Assembly: GCA_002435385.1 (NCBI GenBank)
Contig: DJMN01000017.1
Coordinates: forward strand, 77,234-141,233
Source of the DNA: Patescibacteria group bacterium UBA6489
GTDB taxonomy: Bacteria; Patescibacteriota; Gracilibacteria; BD1-5; UBA6164
Length of the DNA stretch: 64,000 nt
Reading direction: 5' to 3'
The notes beneath the pieces are model-generated. The model ran no database searches, was not told the origin of the DNA, and saw only the letters and a list, made by a program, of their open reading frames with translations. A program made the position numbers and the translations under genes. Position 1 is the stretch's first letter. Each line of letters starts with the position of its first letter. Of this stretch, positions 48,538 through 58,522 are shown one piece after another.

Positions 48538-48681
48538 ATGAATAGAAGAAGAAAAGCTAAAAAGGCAAGAAAATTATGAGATTATTATTTCTATAAAAAA
48601 CATAGTTGTAAGGGATCGGAGGTTTGTTTAGATAAATGTGAAGAAATAGATAGAAGAGTGCGAGGAGAGGATAAATGATAA
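48538..48681 (+). CDS. Small basic Cys-containing protein (47 residues)
   Basis: ATG to TAA with two TGA codons read as Gly (residues 14 and 47). The N-terminus is strongly basic (MNRRRKAKKARKLGDYY) and three Cys follow in CKGSEVCLDKC. It lies 10 bases after rny and 70 before efp. The base use is like its coding neighbours. A nucleic-acid- or metal-binding role is possible but not shown. Confidence 0.55.
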
Positions 48682-48751
48682 TTTGAAATTTTTTTAAAAC
48701 TAGTTTAAGATTATAGTTTAATCAGTGTTGTTTAATATTTAATAAAATTAT

Positions 48752-49309
48752 ATGTATAGTTGAAATGATTTAAAAGTTGGAAGAAAATTTATTATGGAAG
48801 GACAACCTTATGAAGTTGTTACTTACTCTCAAAAAGTTGTATGAAGAGGTTGAAGCATAATAAATGTTAAGGCTAAAAATTTAATTTCTTGATCTACTAT
48901 CACAAAGACTTTTTCTGATAATGATAGATTCGAGCCAGCTGATATTGCGACAAAGAGTTATGATTATTTATATAATGATTGAGATAATTATTTTTTTATG
49001 AATCAAGAAACTTATAATCAAGTTTCTCTTAAAAGAAGTTCATTAGATAGTGCTGAGCTGTTTTTAAATGATTGAGATAGGGTTATGCTTCAAGAGTTTA
49101 ATGGTAATCCTATAAATATTAGTTTAGAACCAAATGTCATTTTGGAAGTTATGGATACTCCTCCATGAGAAAAATGAGATACTGCTACAGGTTGAAAGAA
49201 ACCAGCTACATTATCTACATGATTAGTCGTGCAAGTTCCTTTATTTGTTAATATTGGTGATAAGATAAAAGTTGATACTAGAACAAGTGAATATATGTCT
49301 AGAGCTTAA
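48752..49309 (+). CDS. efp: Elongation factor P
   Basis: 185 residues, three beta-barrel domains. It relieves ribosome stalling at Pro runs. N-terminus DLKVGRKFIMEGQPYEVV; the tip loop reads QKVVGRGGSIINVKAKN, where most homologues have Lys-Pro-Gly-Lys-Gly, so the usually modified Lys is Arg here. C-terminal VPLFVNIGDKIKVDTRTSEY matches the signature. Gly at several loops are TGA. Confidence 0.95.
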
Positions 49310-49350
49310 ACCACCTTTAATCCCCCCTTTTTGTGAAGTAGGGAGGAAAA

Positions 49351-49391
49351 GCTACAGTTTTCGTTTGAAGATTGTAGTTTCTTTTTTTATT
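49351..49391 (+). terminator. Probable terminator after efp
   Basis: A 9-bp stem with two G-T pairs (AGCTACAGT / ATTGTAGTT) and a 12-base loop runs into CTTTTTTT. It follows a C-rich stretch (CCCCCC) and GTAGGGAGGA like those in the dispersed repeats. Confidence 0.55.
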
Positions 49392-49459
49392 AAAAGACTT
49401 GTTTATTATTGAATCTGTTTTATAATTAGTTTAATTAATATATTATTTAAATATCATAT

Positions 49460-50833
49460 ATGTTTATAGATGAAGTAAAAATAAAAGTGATTTCATGAAA
49501 ATGATGAGATGGAATTGTTTCTTGGAGAAGAGAAAAATATATACCAAAATGATGACCTCGGTGATGAGATGGAGGTAGGTGATGAGATGTTTTATTACAA
49601 ACAACGTCAAATTTAAATACTCTCTCAGAGTATAGACATAAAAAGGTTTTAAGGGCAGAAAATGGTGAAAGATGAGGAACTAATACTAAGCATTGAGCAA
49701 ATGCTCCTGACTTAGTTTTAAAAATTCCTGTTTGAACTATTGTTCGTGATGCTGAAACGCATGATATTATAGTGGACCTAGATAAAAATAATGCAAAATA
49801 TTTAGTGGCTAGATGATGAAGAGGTGGTTATGGTAATGCTCACTTTTGTTCATCAACTAGACAGGCTCCTGCTTTTGCAGAACTTTGAGATATTGAAGAA
49901 GAGAAAGAATTAATATTAGAGTTGAAGTTAGTGGCAGATATTTGAATAATTGGGATTCCTAGTGCAGGAAAATCTACATTTATTTGAAATGTTACAAATG
50001 TAAAACCTAAAATAGGGGATTATCCTTTTACAACTATAACTCCTAATTTATGAGTTTTAGAACATAAATGAAAGTCTTTGGTTTTGGAAGATGTTCCTTG
50101 ACTTATTCCATGAGCATCTGAATGAAAATGATTATGAATAGATTTTCTTAAGCATATAGAAAGAACTTGAGTATTATTACATTTACTTGATTTGTATAGG
50201 TTAGATAAGGTTTTTGATGATTATGAAGATATTAGAAAAGAGTTAGAGTTGTTTAGTGAATTATCTAATTTTGAAGGGGAAAGTTTGAATAAAAAGGAAG
50301 AAGTAGTTGTTTTTACAAAAGCTGATTTGCTTGAAGCTGATATGAAGGATTTTATAATGAAGGAATTTAAAAAGAAGTATCCAAAGAAAAAGGTGTTTAT
50401 TATTTCTTCTGCGACTTGAGAGTGAGTTGAAGAATTGAAAGATTATTTAGTGGATAATTATAGTGATTTAAGGTCTGAAGAAGAAGATACTGTAGAATCA
50501 GAGGAGATAAAGGTTTATGATTTAAAAGAAGATTCTGATTCTAAGAGAGTTGATATAGAGTATTTGTGAGACATGGCTTTTAGAGTTTCTTGAGAGAGAT
50601 TGGAACAAATCGTTAGAATGACTGATTTTGATAATAAAGAAGCTGTGATGAGAATATATGATGTTTTGGATAAGATGTGAGTTATAAAGGATTTAGAGAA
50701 ACAGTTTGCTAAAATTATTGAAAATGAGGGCATTGATAATAGTTTCTTTTTTGAATGAGAAAATGATATAAATCCAAGAGTTTTGATTTGAAATAGAGAA
50801 ATTAGTTTGGATAAGTTGAAGTATAATTTGTAG
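49460..50833 (+). CDS. obg: Obg GTPase
   Basis: 457 residues. Glycine-rich Obg domain at 1-158 (GKGGDGIVS, PRGGDGGRGGD, GGRGGYGNAHF), GTPase domain with GIPSAGKST (G1), DYPFTTITPNLG and DVPGLIPGASEGKGLG (G3 and switch II), and a C-terminal extension. It acts in ribosome assembly. Most of the Obg-domain Gly codons are TGA; the gene is unreadable under the standard code. TAG stop. Confidence 0.95.
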
Positions 50834-50849
50834 ATTTAGCTTCTTTTAT

Positions 50850-50945
50850 GGTTCGAATCCCTCCCCCTTCGGGTTACTCTACCCCAGGGTATTCTCTCTT
50901 GCTTCGCAATTCACCTTACCTTTGCAAAAGGGAGAAATTTTGTAG
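50850..50945. repeat. Dispersed repeat, copy B
   Basis: Shares a 35-base identical core (50885-50919) with copy A, and similar flanks (CTCCCCCTTCGGG on the left, GGGAGAAATTT on the right). It sits between obg and the NUDIX gene. The left end includes TTCGAATCC, which resembles a tRNA T-loop, but no tRNA can be folded around it. Confidence 0.75.
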
Positions 50946-50981
50946 CATATCTTTATATAATATGTAATAATCTCTGTGTTT

Positions 50982-51374
50982 ATGGAATGAAAGAATCCTA
51001 ATGTGTTTTTGAGGTGAATTATAAAAAATGATGATTGAAAGTATTTGTTTGTTGAAAAAAATGATACAAGAAGGGTTGCTCCATGAAAGGCTTTGTTACC
51101 TTGATGATGTCTAGAATTTTGAGAGGATGTTGAAGATTGTTTAATTAGAGAAATAAAAGAGGAGATAGATTTAGATGTAGAATCTTTAGAGCTTATTGGG
51201 ACTCAAAAAATAATTTTAGATTGAGTTCATTGGTTGTGAATTTACTATATTTGTAAAACCAAAGATTTGAATTTTAAAAATAATGAGCCAGAAAAGCATA
51301 CAAGAGTTTTTTGGTGAGATTTTGATAATATAGATGAGTATTGAAAGGCTGTTTTGAAGAAAATTTGAAAGTAG
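50982..51374 (+). CDS. NUDIX hydrolase
   Basis: 130 residues. Nudix box GCLEFGEDVEDCLIREIKEE (about residues 45-64) with all catalytic Glu. Substrate not predictable: nucleoside diphosphate derivatives or oxidised nucleotides are typical. The box begins with a TGA-coded Gly. TAG stop. Starts 148 bases after obg. Confidence 0.88.
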
Positions 51375-51461
51375 ATTTTTTATTTTTGAAGTCCTCTATT
51401 TCTTGATATTTCAATATTTTTTACTATACTTTGTAAAGTTTTAATATTAAGAGAATTTTTT

Positions 51462-52532
51462 ATGAAATTTAATCTAGATAATTTAGTTAAGGAATATAAT
51501 AGTTTAGAAATAAAACTTTCTGATCCTGAGATTTTTAAAGATCAGAAAAAAGTAAGAGAACTTTCTCAAAAAAAGAAAATGATGGAAGATGCAGTAACTC
51601 TTTATAAAGAATATAAAGAGTTAAATGAGAGTTTATTTGAGAACAAGAAGATGTTAAATGAAGAAAAGGATGAAGAAATGAGAGATCTGATAAAATCAGA
51701 AATTTATGAAGCTGAAGATAAAATTCCTGAATTTGAAGAAAAATTAAAAATCGCTCTTTTACCAAAGGATGAGAATGATGATAAAAATATAATAGTTGAA
51801 GTTAGAGCTGGTACTTGATGAGAGGAGGCTGCATTATTTGCTGCTGAGCTAGCTAAGAGTTATATGTTATTTGCTGAGGAGGAGGGATTTAAAATTGATA
51901 TTGCTCAGAAAACTGATTCTGAAAACGGTTGAGTAAAGGAAATAATTTTTGAGGTAAAATGAGAAGGTGCTTATAGTAGGTTTAAATATGAATCTGGGAC
52001 TCATAGAGTTCAGAGAATTCCTGAAACAGAGAGTAGAGGTAGAGTTCATACTTCTGCTATAACTGTTGCTATAATGCCAGAGGTTGATGAGATAGATATA
52101 GAGTTAAAAGATGAAGATATAGAGATGGCTTTTTGTAGAGCTTCATGAGCTTGATGACAACATGTTAATAAAACTGATTCGGCTGTTCATTTGAAACATA
52201 TTCCAACTTGAATACAGGTTTTTTGTCAGGATTGAAGAAGTCAACATAAGAACAAGGATAAGGCTTTTCAAATATTGAGAAGTAAGCTTTATGCTTATGA
52301 GGAGGAGAAAAGAGCAAAAGAGATGTGAGAGAAGAGGTTAGCTCAAGTTGGTTCATGAGATAGAAGTGAAAAAATAAGAACATATAATTATCCTCAGGAT
52401 AGAATTACTGATCATAGAATCGGACAAAATTTTTCTGGTATCCCTTATGTTATGATGTGAAGGCTTTGACCTATAGTTGATGCTTGTGCTATTGCTGATG
52501 AACAGAGGAAGTTGGAAGAGGCTGGGAAGTAA
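51462..52532 (+). CDS. prfA: Peptide chain release factor 1
   Basis: 356 residues. The stop-codon reading loop is [10 protein letters not shown] (P-x-T type, as in RF1 for UAA/UAG, not SPF of RF2), and the catalytic loop is ASGAGGQHVNK (about 229-239). All three Gly of that loop are TGA codons, including both Gly of GGQ (52152-52157). No RF2 gene was seen in the window, consistent with UGA no longer being a stop. The partner methylase is prmC at 26344. Confidence 0.96.
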
Positions 52533-52558
52533 TTTTTAGTTTTTATCATATATTTGTT

Positions 52559-53290
52559 ATGAGAATATTACTATTTTTATTTATAAGTTTTTATATTTTT
52601 TTTGATAGTATAGTTTTTGCTAGAGGTGCTATTTTGAAGCATTATTCTTCATCAGGTTTTTCATTTTATGAAACACTATCTCTAATAATATTTTTGTGAC
52701 CAATATTATTGTTTTTATTAATCTTATATATAAGATTAAAATTGGATTGATTTTGATGATTCAAAAAAGACCGTAAATTACATGTTATTTTATTTTTTTT
52801 ATTATTTTTTCCTTTAATTATATTTATTTTATCGAAAAGTACTTATGAAAAAATAGATGAAGAATATAGCTCTTGTATAAATACAGAATACAAAAGATTT
52901 AAAAATAATATGTATGATTTAAAAAAATGTATTTCTCATGGAGACTATCTTCTCAATGATTTAAAAACATCAATTGTTTTCTCTCAACATAAAGACTGTT
53001 TTAATCTAGCTAAATATTTTTTATTAGATATTAATTTTGATTATAAATGATTTTATTCAAGTTATGAAGAATGATTTATATGATGAGTCAATAAGTGTCA
53101 GTACTTTGCAAAGGAAAAATTATCAAGAAATTTGTATTCATCATATTTAAATAAAAGTATTTCTAGGTGGTATGATTATAGCGATATAGATTGGGATATG
53201 CTACAAAATTTAATAGAAGAAAAAGAGAAATGAAATATAAAGACATTTAATGAACTAATTGAAATATTAGAAAGAATAGATAATAAGTAA
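52559..53290 (+). CDS. Unknown membrane protein
   Basis: 243 residues. Signal-like N-terminus (MRILLFLFISFYIFF), two further helices (about 38-60 and 72-95), then a soluble region with five Cys and many Tyr/Lys. No recognised family. It begins 26 bases after prfA. Confidence 0.6.
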
Positions 53291-53300
53291 TTATTTTAAA

Positions 53301-54527
53301 GTGATAATCGTTAACACATTACAATCAAATTTTTGGAAAGTTTTTACATTCATGCTTACTTGAAGAAGAAACTTTATACCTATACTTTCTATCTATTTTA
53401 TGACTTTGCCAAATTCCACGGCAAATATGATAGGATTGTATACTGGTATTTGAAATTTGGCAGGTTTTTTGCTTGAAATTCCGTCTGGGTATTTTGCTGA
53501 TAGATTTTGACATAAAAAGACACTAGTTTTGTCTAAAATATTGATGTTGTTGTCCACATTGTCTTTTATTTATGTTCAAAATTTTTATGGATTTATTATA
53601 GGTTCTTCTCTCATAAGTGCTTCTTTTGCTTTTACTTCATGAACTATGTCTGCTTTTATGCATGAGACATTAGAGTCGTTGTGAAAAGAGGGGGATTTTT
53701 CAAGGATTATGTGAAGGATAAAGTGAAATGTTTCTTTGGCTAGTATTTTACTTATTATAGGATTACCATTTTTAACTAAAATAGACATTTTAATTCCTTT
53801 GAAGGTTTGATTATTTTTAGATATTGTTGGTTTGATTGTATCTATTTTGTTAGCAAAGCCTAAAAAACATGAGGATGTAGAAGAAATTGAAATAAAGTCT
53901 GTTCTGGAGATTTTTAAAGAGACAAAGAAATTGAAATTTCTTCCTTTTGCTATTTTTACTTCTTTGATTATGTGATTTTTGACTTGAGAGGCTGCTTTTA
54001 GGACTGTCTATTTAGAAAGTATTTGATATCCTGTTATCTTCTTAGGTTTTGTTATGTGATTGTCTAGGTTGGTTTGGTTTGTAGTTTGAAGATATGCACA
54101 TTTGATAGAAAAATATTTAACTATGAAACAACATTTGTTTTTTGAAATATTTTTCTTTAGTTTATATTTTATTTTGGTGGCTTTTTTCTCTAATCCTTAT
54201 TTAGTGGCTAGTATTTTTATAATAGGTATAGGTTATAAATGGTGAAGAGATCAGGTTATTGTTGGTTATCTTTTGAAGAATTATATTTCAGATAAAAACT
54301 ATAAGGCTACAATAATTTCTATAAAATCACAAATTGTTTTGTTGTTTTGATTTATTATTCCTTTGGGGATAGGTTTTGTTATGAATTATTCTTATAAACT
54401 TTGATATTATGTTTTAGGTGGAAGTTTATTTGTATTTTTATTAATTTCTTTTTTATTTATTGATTTTAGGGAAAATAAAAATTGGAAGGAGAAGTTTTTA
54501 GATTTTATGTGGAAATTTAGTAAATAA
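53301..54527 (+). CDS. MFS transporter
   Basis: 408 residues, about 12 helices. The signature loop is GYFADRFGHKKTL (about 63-75). A GTG start at 53301 is chosen because it restores the first-helix lead-in NTLQSNFGKVF; the ATG at 53352 would start within it. It lies 10 bases after the previous gene. Substrate unknown; like the MFS at 9024 it has no accessory domain. Confidence 0.78.
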
Positions 54528-54599
54528 AAATTTTCTTCTTAAACGGTTCTTAAATAGTAACAATATTATAAAGTTACTATTTTTTTTATTGTAAAATTT

Positions 54600-55388
54600 A
54601 TGTCTGATACAATTCGTAGTTTTAATAGGTTTGAACTTAAATACTTGCTTACTCTTAAACAAGTAGATGATTTAAAAAAAGACTTAAAGAAATATGTTGT
54701 TCCAGATAAATATTGAGATGGATGAGCATATAATTTGAGTAGCTTGTATTATGATACTGATGATTTTCAATTTTATTGGGAAAAGATAGAAGGTTTTAGA
54801 TTTAGAAGGAAATTAAGAATTCGTAGATATGTTACGAATGAACCTCTTACAGATGATTCTATTGTCTATGTAGAAATAAAACAAAGAATAGATAGGGTTA
54901 CCCAGAAAAGGAGGGTTCCTATGACATATAAGGAAGCATTAGCTTTAGTTCATGAAGAAAAAATTCCTGAAAAATTTAACCCTAGAGATAAACCTGTAAT
55001 AGATGAAATTTTAAATTTTGTTATAACGTATTGACTAAAACCATCTGCTACAACCATTTATAAAAGACAGGCATTTTTTTGAACAGAGAATGATATAGGT
55101 TTAAGGATTACATTTGATACAGATATTGGTTTTAAGTTAAATGATACAGATTTAGCTAATCCTCAACCTGAGTGACTTATGATGTCTCCAAATTATTCAA
55201 TATTAGAGGTAAAGGCAAATGAGAAGATTCCATTTTGGGTAACTGAACTTGTTGCTAGTCATGGTATAAGATTAATTAGGGTTAGTAAATATTGTCAGGC
55301 CATTGAAACTGCATGAGTTTACCCTCAAACTGTTTTTAATTTGGCTTCTCATATCCCTCACTCTTACCCCTCTCCTTTGAAGGAGTAG
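54600..55388 (+). CDS. VTC-domain (polyphosphate polymerase-type) protein
   Basis: 262 residues. Tunnel-fold motifs: FNRFELKYLLT (about 8-18), LSSLYYDTDDF, RRKLRIRRY and VYVEIKQRIDRV, the basic and acidic strands that line the polyphosphate tunnel of yeast Vtc4. The bacterial forms usually pair with DUF4956 and CotH, as here. The last 11 or so codons (SHIPHSYPSPLKE) are made of a palindromic intergenic repeat, so the natural C-terminus may have been shifted. TAG stop. Confidence 0.85.
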
Positions 55389-55470
55389 GGGAAAAACTTA
55401 AAAATTAAATAACCTGTAGCTTCCTTCTCCTCTCAAAGGAGAAGGAATTCAAGGATGAGGGGAGGAAGTC
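55350..55470. repeat. Palindromic GC-rich element at the 3' end of the VTC gene
   Basis: Two adjacent hairpins: CCCCTCTCCTT/AAGGAGTAGGGG (about 55367-55391) and an 11-bp perfect stem TTCCTTCTCCT/AGGAGAAGGAA (55421-55431 / 55437-55447). The outer flanks (ATCCCTCACTC and GATGAGGGGAGG) are also roughly inverted. It overlaps the last codons of the VTC gene and resembles REP-type units. Confidence 0.7.
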
Positions 55471-55513
55471 ACATTATTAGGAAAAACACTTTATTTTTTA
55501 ATTATTTTTTATT

Positions 55514-56215
55514 ATGGATTTTAATTCTTTTTTAGACAAGCTTACAAATATACAAGATTTAACAAGTTCTTTTTCTATGTTAGATGTTACATTAAGTTTG
55601 ACTCTAAGTTTTGTTTTAACTTCACTTATAGGTCTTTTGTACATGAAGACACATAAATGAACTTCTTATACACAATCTTTTGTGCATACTCTTGTTTTGA
55701 TGTGAATGATTATATCTGTCATAATGCTTATAGTTGGTTCAAATATAGCGAGAGCATTTTCTTTGGTTTGAGCATTGTCTATTATTAGATTCAGGAATGC
55801 TGTCAAAGAAACTAGGGATGTTTGATTTATTTTCTTTGCCATGGCAATAGGTATGGCGATGTGAACAAAGTTTTATTTACTCTGAATAACAGCGACAGCG
55901 GTTATCTCGCTTTCAATACTTATAATGAATAAATTTGATTGGTATGCTAGACCAGTGACTAGTCAAATTTTAAAAATTCAATTAGAAAATAATATTGATT
56001 TTGAAGGTTTATTCGATGATATTTTTGTGAAGTACACTATTTCATCGGAGTTGATAAGTATAGACTCTGTTAGATGATGATTGTTAACAGAGCTTGTCTA
56101 TACTGTAAATGTTAATCATAAGATTAATAAGCAAAATTTCATTTATGAGATAAAAAAGCTTAATAATGGACAGAAGGTTTCTTTAATTACATGATATAAT
56201 TCAACAGATTTGTAG
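55514..56215 (+). CDS. DUF4956 membrane protein
   Basis: 233 residues. Four helices at about 25-125 (LTLSFVLTSLIGLLYMKT onward) with GSNIARAFSLVGALSIIRFR, the conserved core of DUF4956, then a soluble C-terminal domain. DUF4956 proteins are found with VTC-domain proteins and are thought to form the membrane partner in polyphosphate-related modules. TAG stop. Confidence 0.82.
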
Positions 56216-56246
56216 TTAAGTTTTTTACTAATTAACTAATAAATAT

Positions 56247-57632
56247 ATGAATATTTTAATGAAAAGGTACTACAAATTGATAATAGTATTTGCTGTAATT
56301 ATTATTTTTGGTTTTGTTTTTGGTTCAACTAGAATTATATCTTATAATTTTTGAAAATATGAGACAGAGCTAAATAGTGGTGGATATAATTATACAAATT
56401 CAAAAAATATATTAAATGATTGAATATTTCATGAGATTAGTATTGATATAAGTGATAAAAAATATAATTATATTTTAGAGTCTTATAAAAACAATAAGGA
56501 GAAAGAATTTGTGAAGGTGGACATTGTAATAGATTGAAAAGAAGTAAAAAATGTGTGATTAAGGTTGAAATGAAATATAGATTTATTAGAGATTTTATCT
56601 TGAACAGATGATGAATTTATAAAACCAGCATTGCTTATAAAATTTGATAAATATGAGGAGTGACAAACGTATCAATGACTATCTGAACTAGCTCTTAGGG
56701 TGGACAACAATGACTCACTTGTGTGACAACTAATTTCTTTTAAAATATTTAAAGAATTAGGGCTTTTAGCTCCTAGTGCATGATATACAACTCTAACTTT
56801 TTGAAATAAGTGAACATATGTCTATATGGTTACAGAAGTTGTAAATGATGATTATGTAGAAGAAAATTTTGATGATTCACAGTGAGTTTTATATAAGGCT
56901 CTTAATTCTTTGTCTTTTTCTTACTTGTGAGAAGACCCAACTTTATATGTAGATTTGTTTGAACAAAAAACTGCTGTAAATAATTATGATTTAAAGCTTT
57001 TGATTAATGTTCTAAGTTTTGTTTCAAACTCTAGTGATGAAAAGTTTGAAGAGAATTTTGAAAATTATATAGATATTGATTCTTATGTTGGAATGTTGGT
57101 TATGGATGAAATATTATGAAGAAAGGATATGCTTTTATGACTTCTTAATAATTATTATATCTATATTGATACTGAAACTAATGTTGCATCATTTGTAACA
57201 CGGGATCAAAAAATGTCTTTTGGAAATACAAATACTCCTTTATATGATATACTTTTAAAATATTACTCAAAATGGGATTTAGAGAATCTAGATGATTTAG
57301 AATCTCTTATAAGGTTTACAAGAACTTGAGTAAAAATGGAGAATATTGAAAAATGAAATTCTAATTTATACGAAAATGACTTAAAAAGAAGATTTTTGGA
57401 AAATAAAAAATTTAGAGCGTTATATGAGAAAAAGCTTAAAGAATTCAAAAAACAAATATATGATTATGATTTAGCAAATGAATCATTGGATTACTATAAA
57501 AATGTGTTTTTGAATTATTTGGAGCATAGTGATTTTATAGATGATGATACTTATAATAGGCTTATTTTAGATATTAAGATGTATATTGAAAATCTAAGTT
57601 ATTATTTAGAGGAGATTGTTTTGAAGAGATAG
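56247..57632 (+). CDS. CotH-family protein kinase-like protein
   Basis: 461 residues. An N-terminal membrane helix (about 10-30) then the CotH domain: GQLISFKIFKELGLLAPSA, GNKGTYVYMVTEVVNDDY, and SFVTRDQKMSFGN with the metal-binding Asp. CotH proteins are secreted atypical kinases; in spores CotH phosphorylates coat proteins. The C-terminal 100 residues are a Lys/Glu coiled part. It starts 31 bases after DUF4956. TAG stop. Confidence 0.82.
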
Positions 57633-57636
57633 TATA

Positions 57637-58290
57637 TTAGAGATTTATTTTTTCTTTTCTTTCACTGAAATATGAGATAATAGTAAAAATGGTGTATGCA
57701 ATTAATAGGATTATAATTTTGGCATTAGAAGAGTTTTCAATGTTCTCAGGATCTTTAATAAATGTAACAAATGTGAAAAATCAAGATGTTAGTAATATTA
57801 ATATTAGTATGACCATATTCTTAATTTTTGGATTATTGTGATATAGAAAGTATCATGTAATTGAAACAAATACCAGTTCTGTTATAAATGAGAGACTTAT
57901 GTAGTCCCATAGTCAAAATCCAACTTGATAACTATCAAAGAAAATTGGTAAATTTGATTTTTGAAATGGTAAATCAAGAAACCAGTGAGATAGAACTCAG
58001 GCTCAAAGAACTAATCCCCAAGTTTTATTTTTTATTTTCCAGAATACAAGGAATATTATCAGTGAAAATATGAATGTAGAAAATAAAGAGTGAGAATAAG
58101 GTAAATAGTCTATTACGACTCTATAAAATGGATTTGGGTTTTCTACAGAGTGTATTTTTTCAATTCATAGTAGAATAAATATAAAGGCTAAAAAATCTGC
58201 TAGTTGAACTGAAATAAACATTAACCATAATGGTATTTGGTTAAACTTTTTCTTCATAGCAAATGCTACTCCATAGTGCCCTATATACAT
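57637..58290 (-). CDS. Membrane protein of metal-dependent hydrolase type (YdjM-like)
   Basis: 217 residues with about six helices. The N-terminus GHYGVAFAMKKKF and the motifs PYSHSLFSTF and GVLSHWFLDLP supply the His and Asp positions of the family of integral-membrane hydrolases. An ATG at 58290 is chosen, since residues above it do not look family-like. It is convergent with CotH, 4 bases apart and with no terminator between. Membership is based on layout and motifs. Confidence 0.65.
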
Positions 58291-58522
58291 ATAGCTTACT
58301 TTTAAATGATAAAATATGAAAAAACTAAAACATTGTAAAAAATGTGGATTATAAATTGATAATAAAAAAGAAAAGAAAAAATACAAATAAATGTTTCAAT
58401 TATTTATGAAAATCACTTGTATTTCAGATTTTAGAATAAAAATTATGTATTTTTCTTAAACACTCCTTAACTTATATTCATATAATGTGAATTATAAAAT
58501 TTTATTTCTTTATTAAATAATT
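58291..58522. other. Divergent promoter region
   Basis: 232 bases between the minus-strand hydrolase-like gene and the plus-strand lipoprotein gene. AT-rich, with a TATAAT at 58481-58486 some 37 bases ahead of the lipoprotein ATG as a possible -10 element. No supported ORF. Confidence 0.4.

Noticed and set aside
50848..50865. tRNA-like TTCGAATCC string
   Set aside because: No acceptor, D or anticodon arms can be folded around it; only the T-loop consensus matches.
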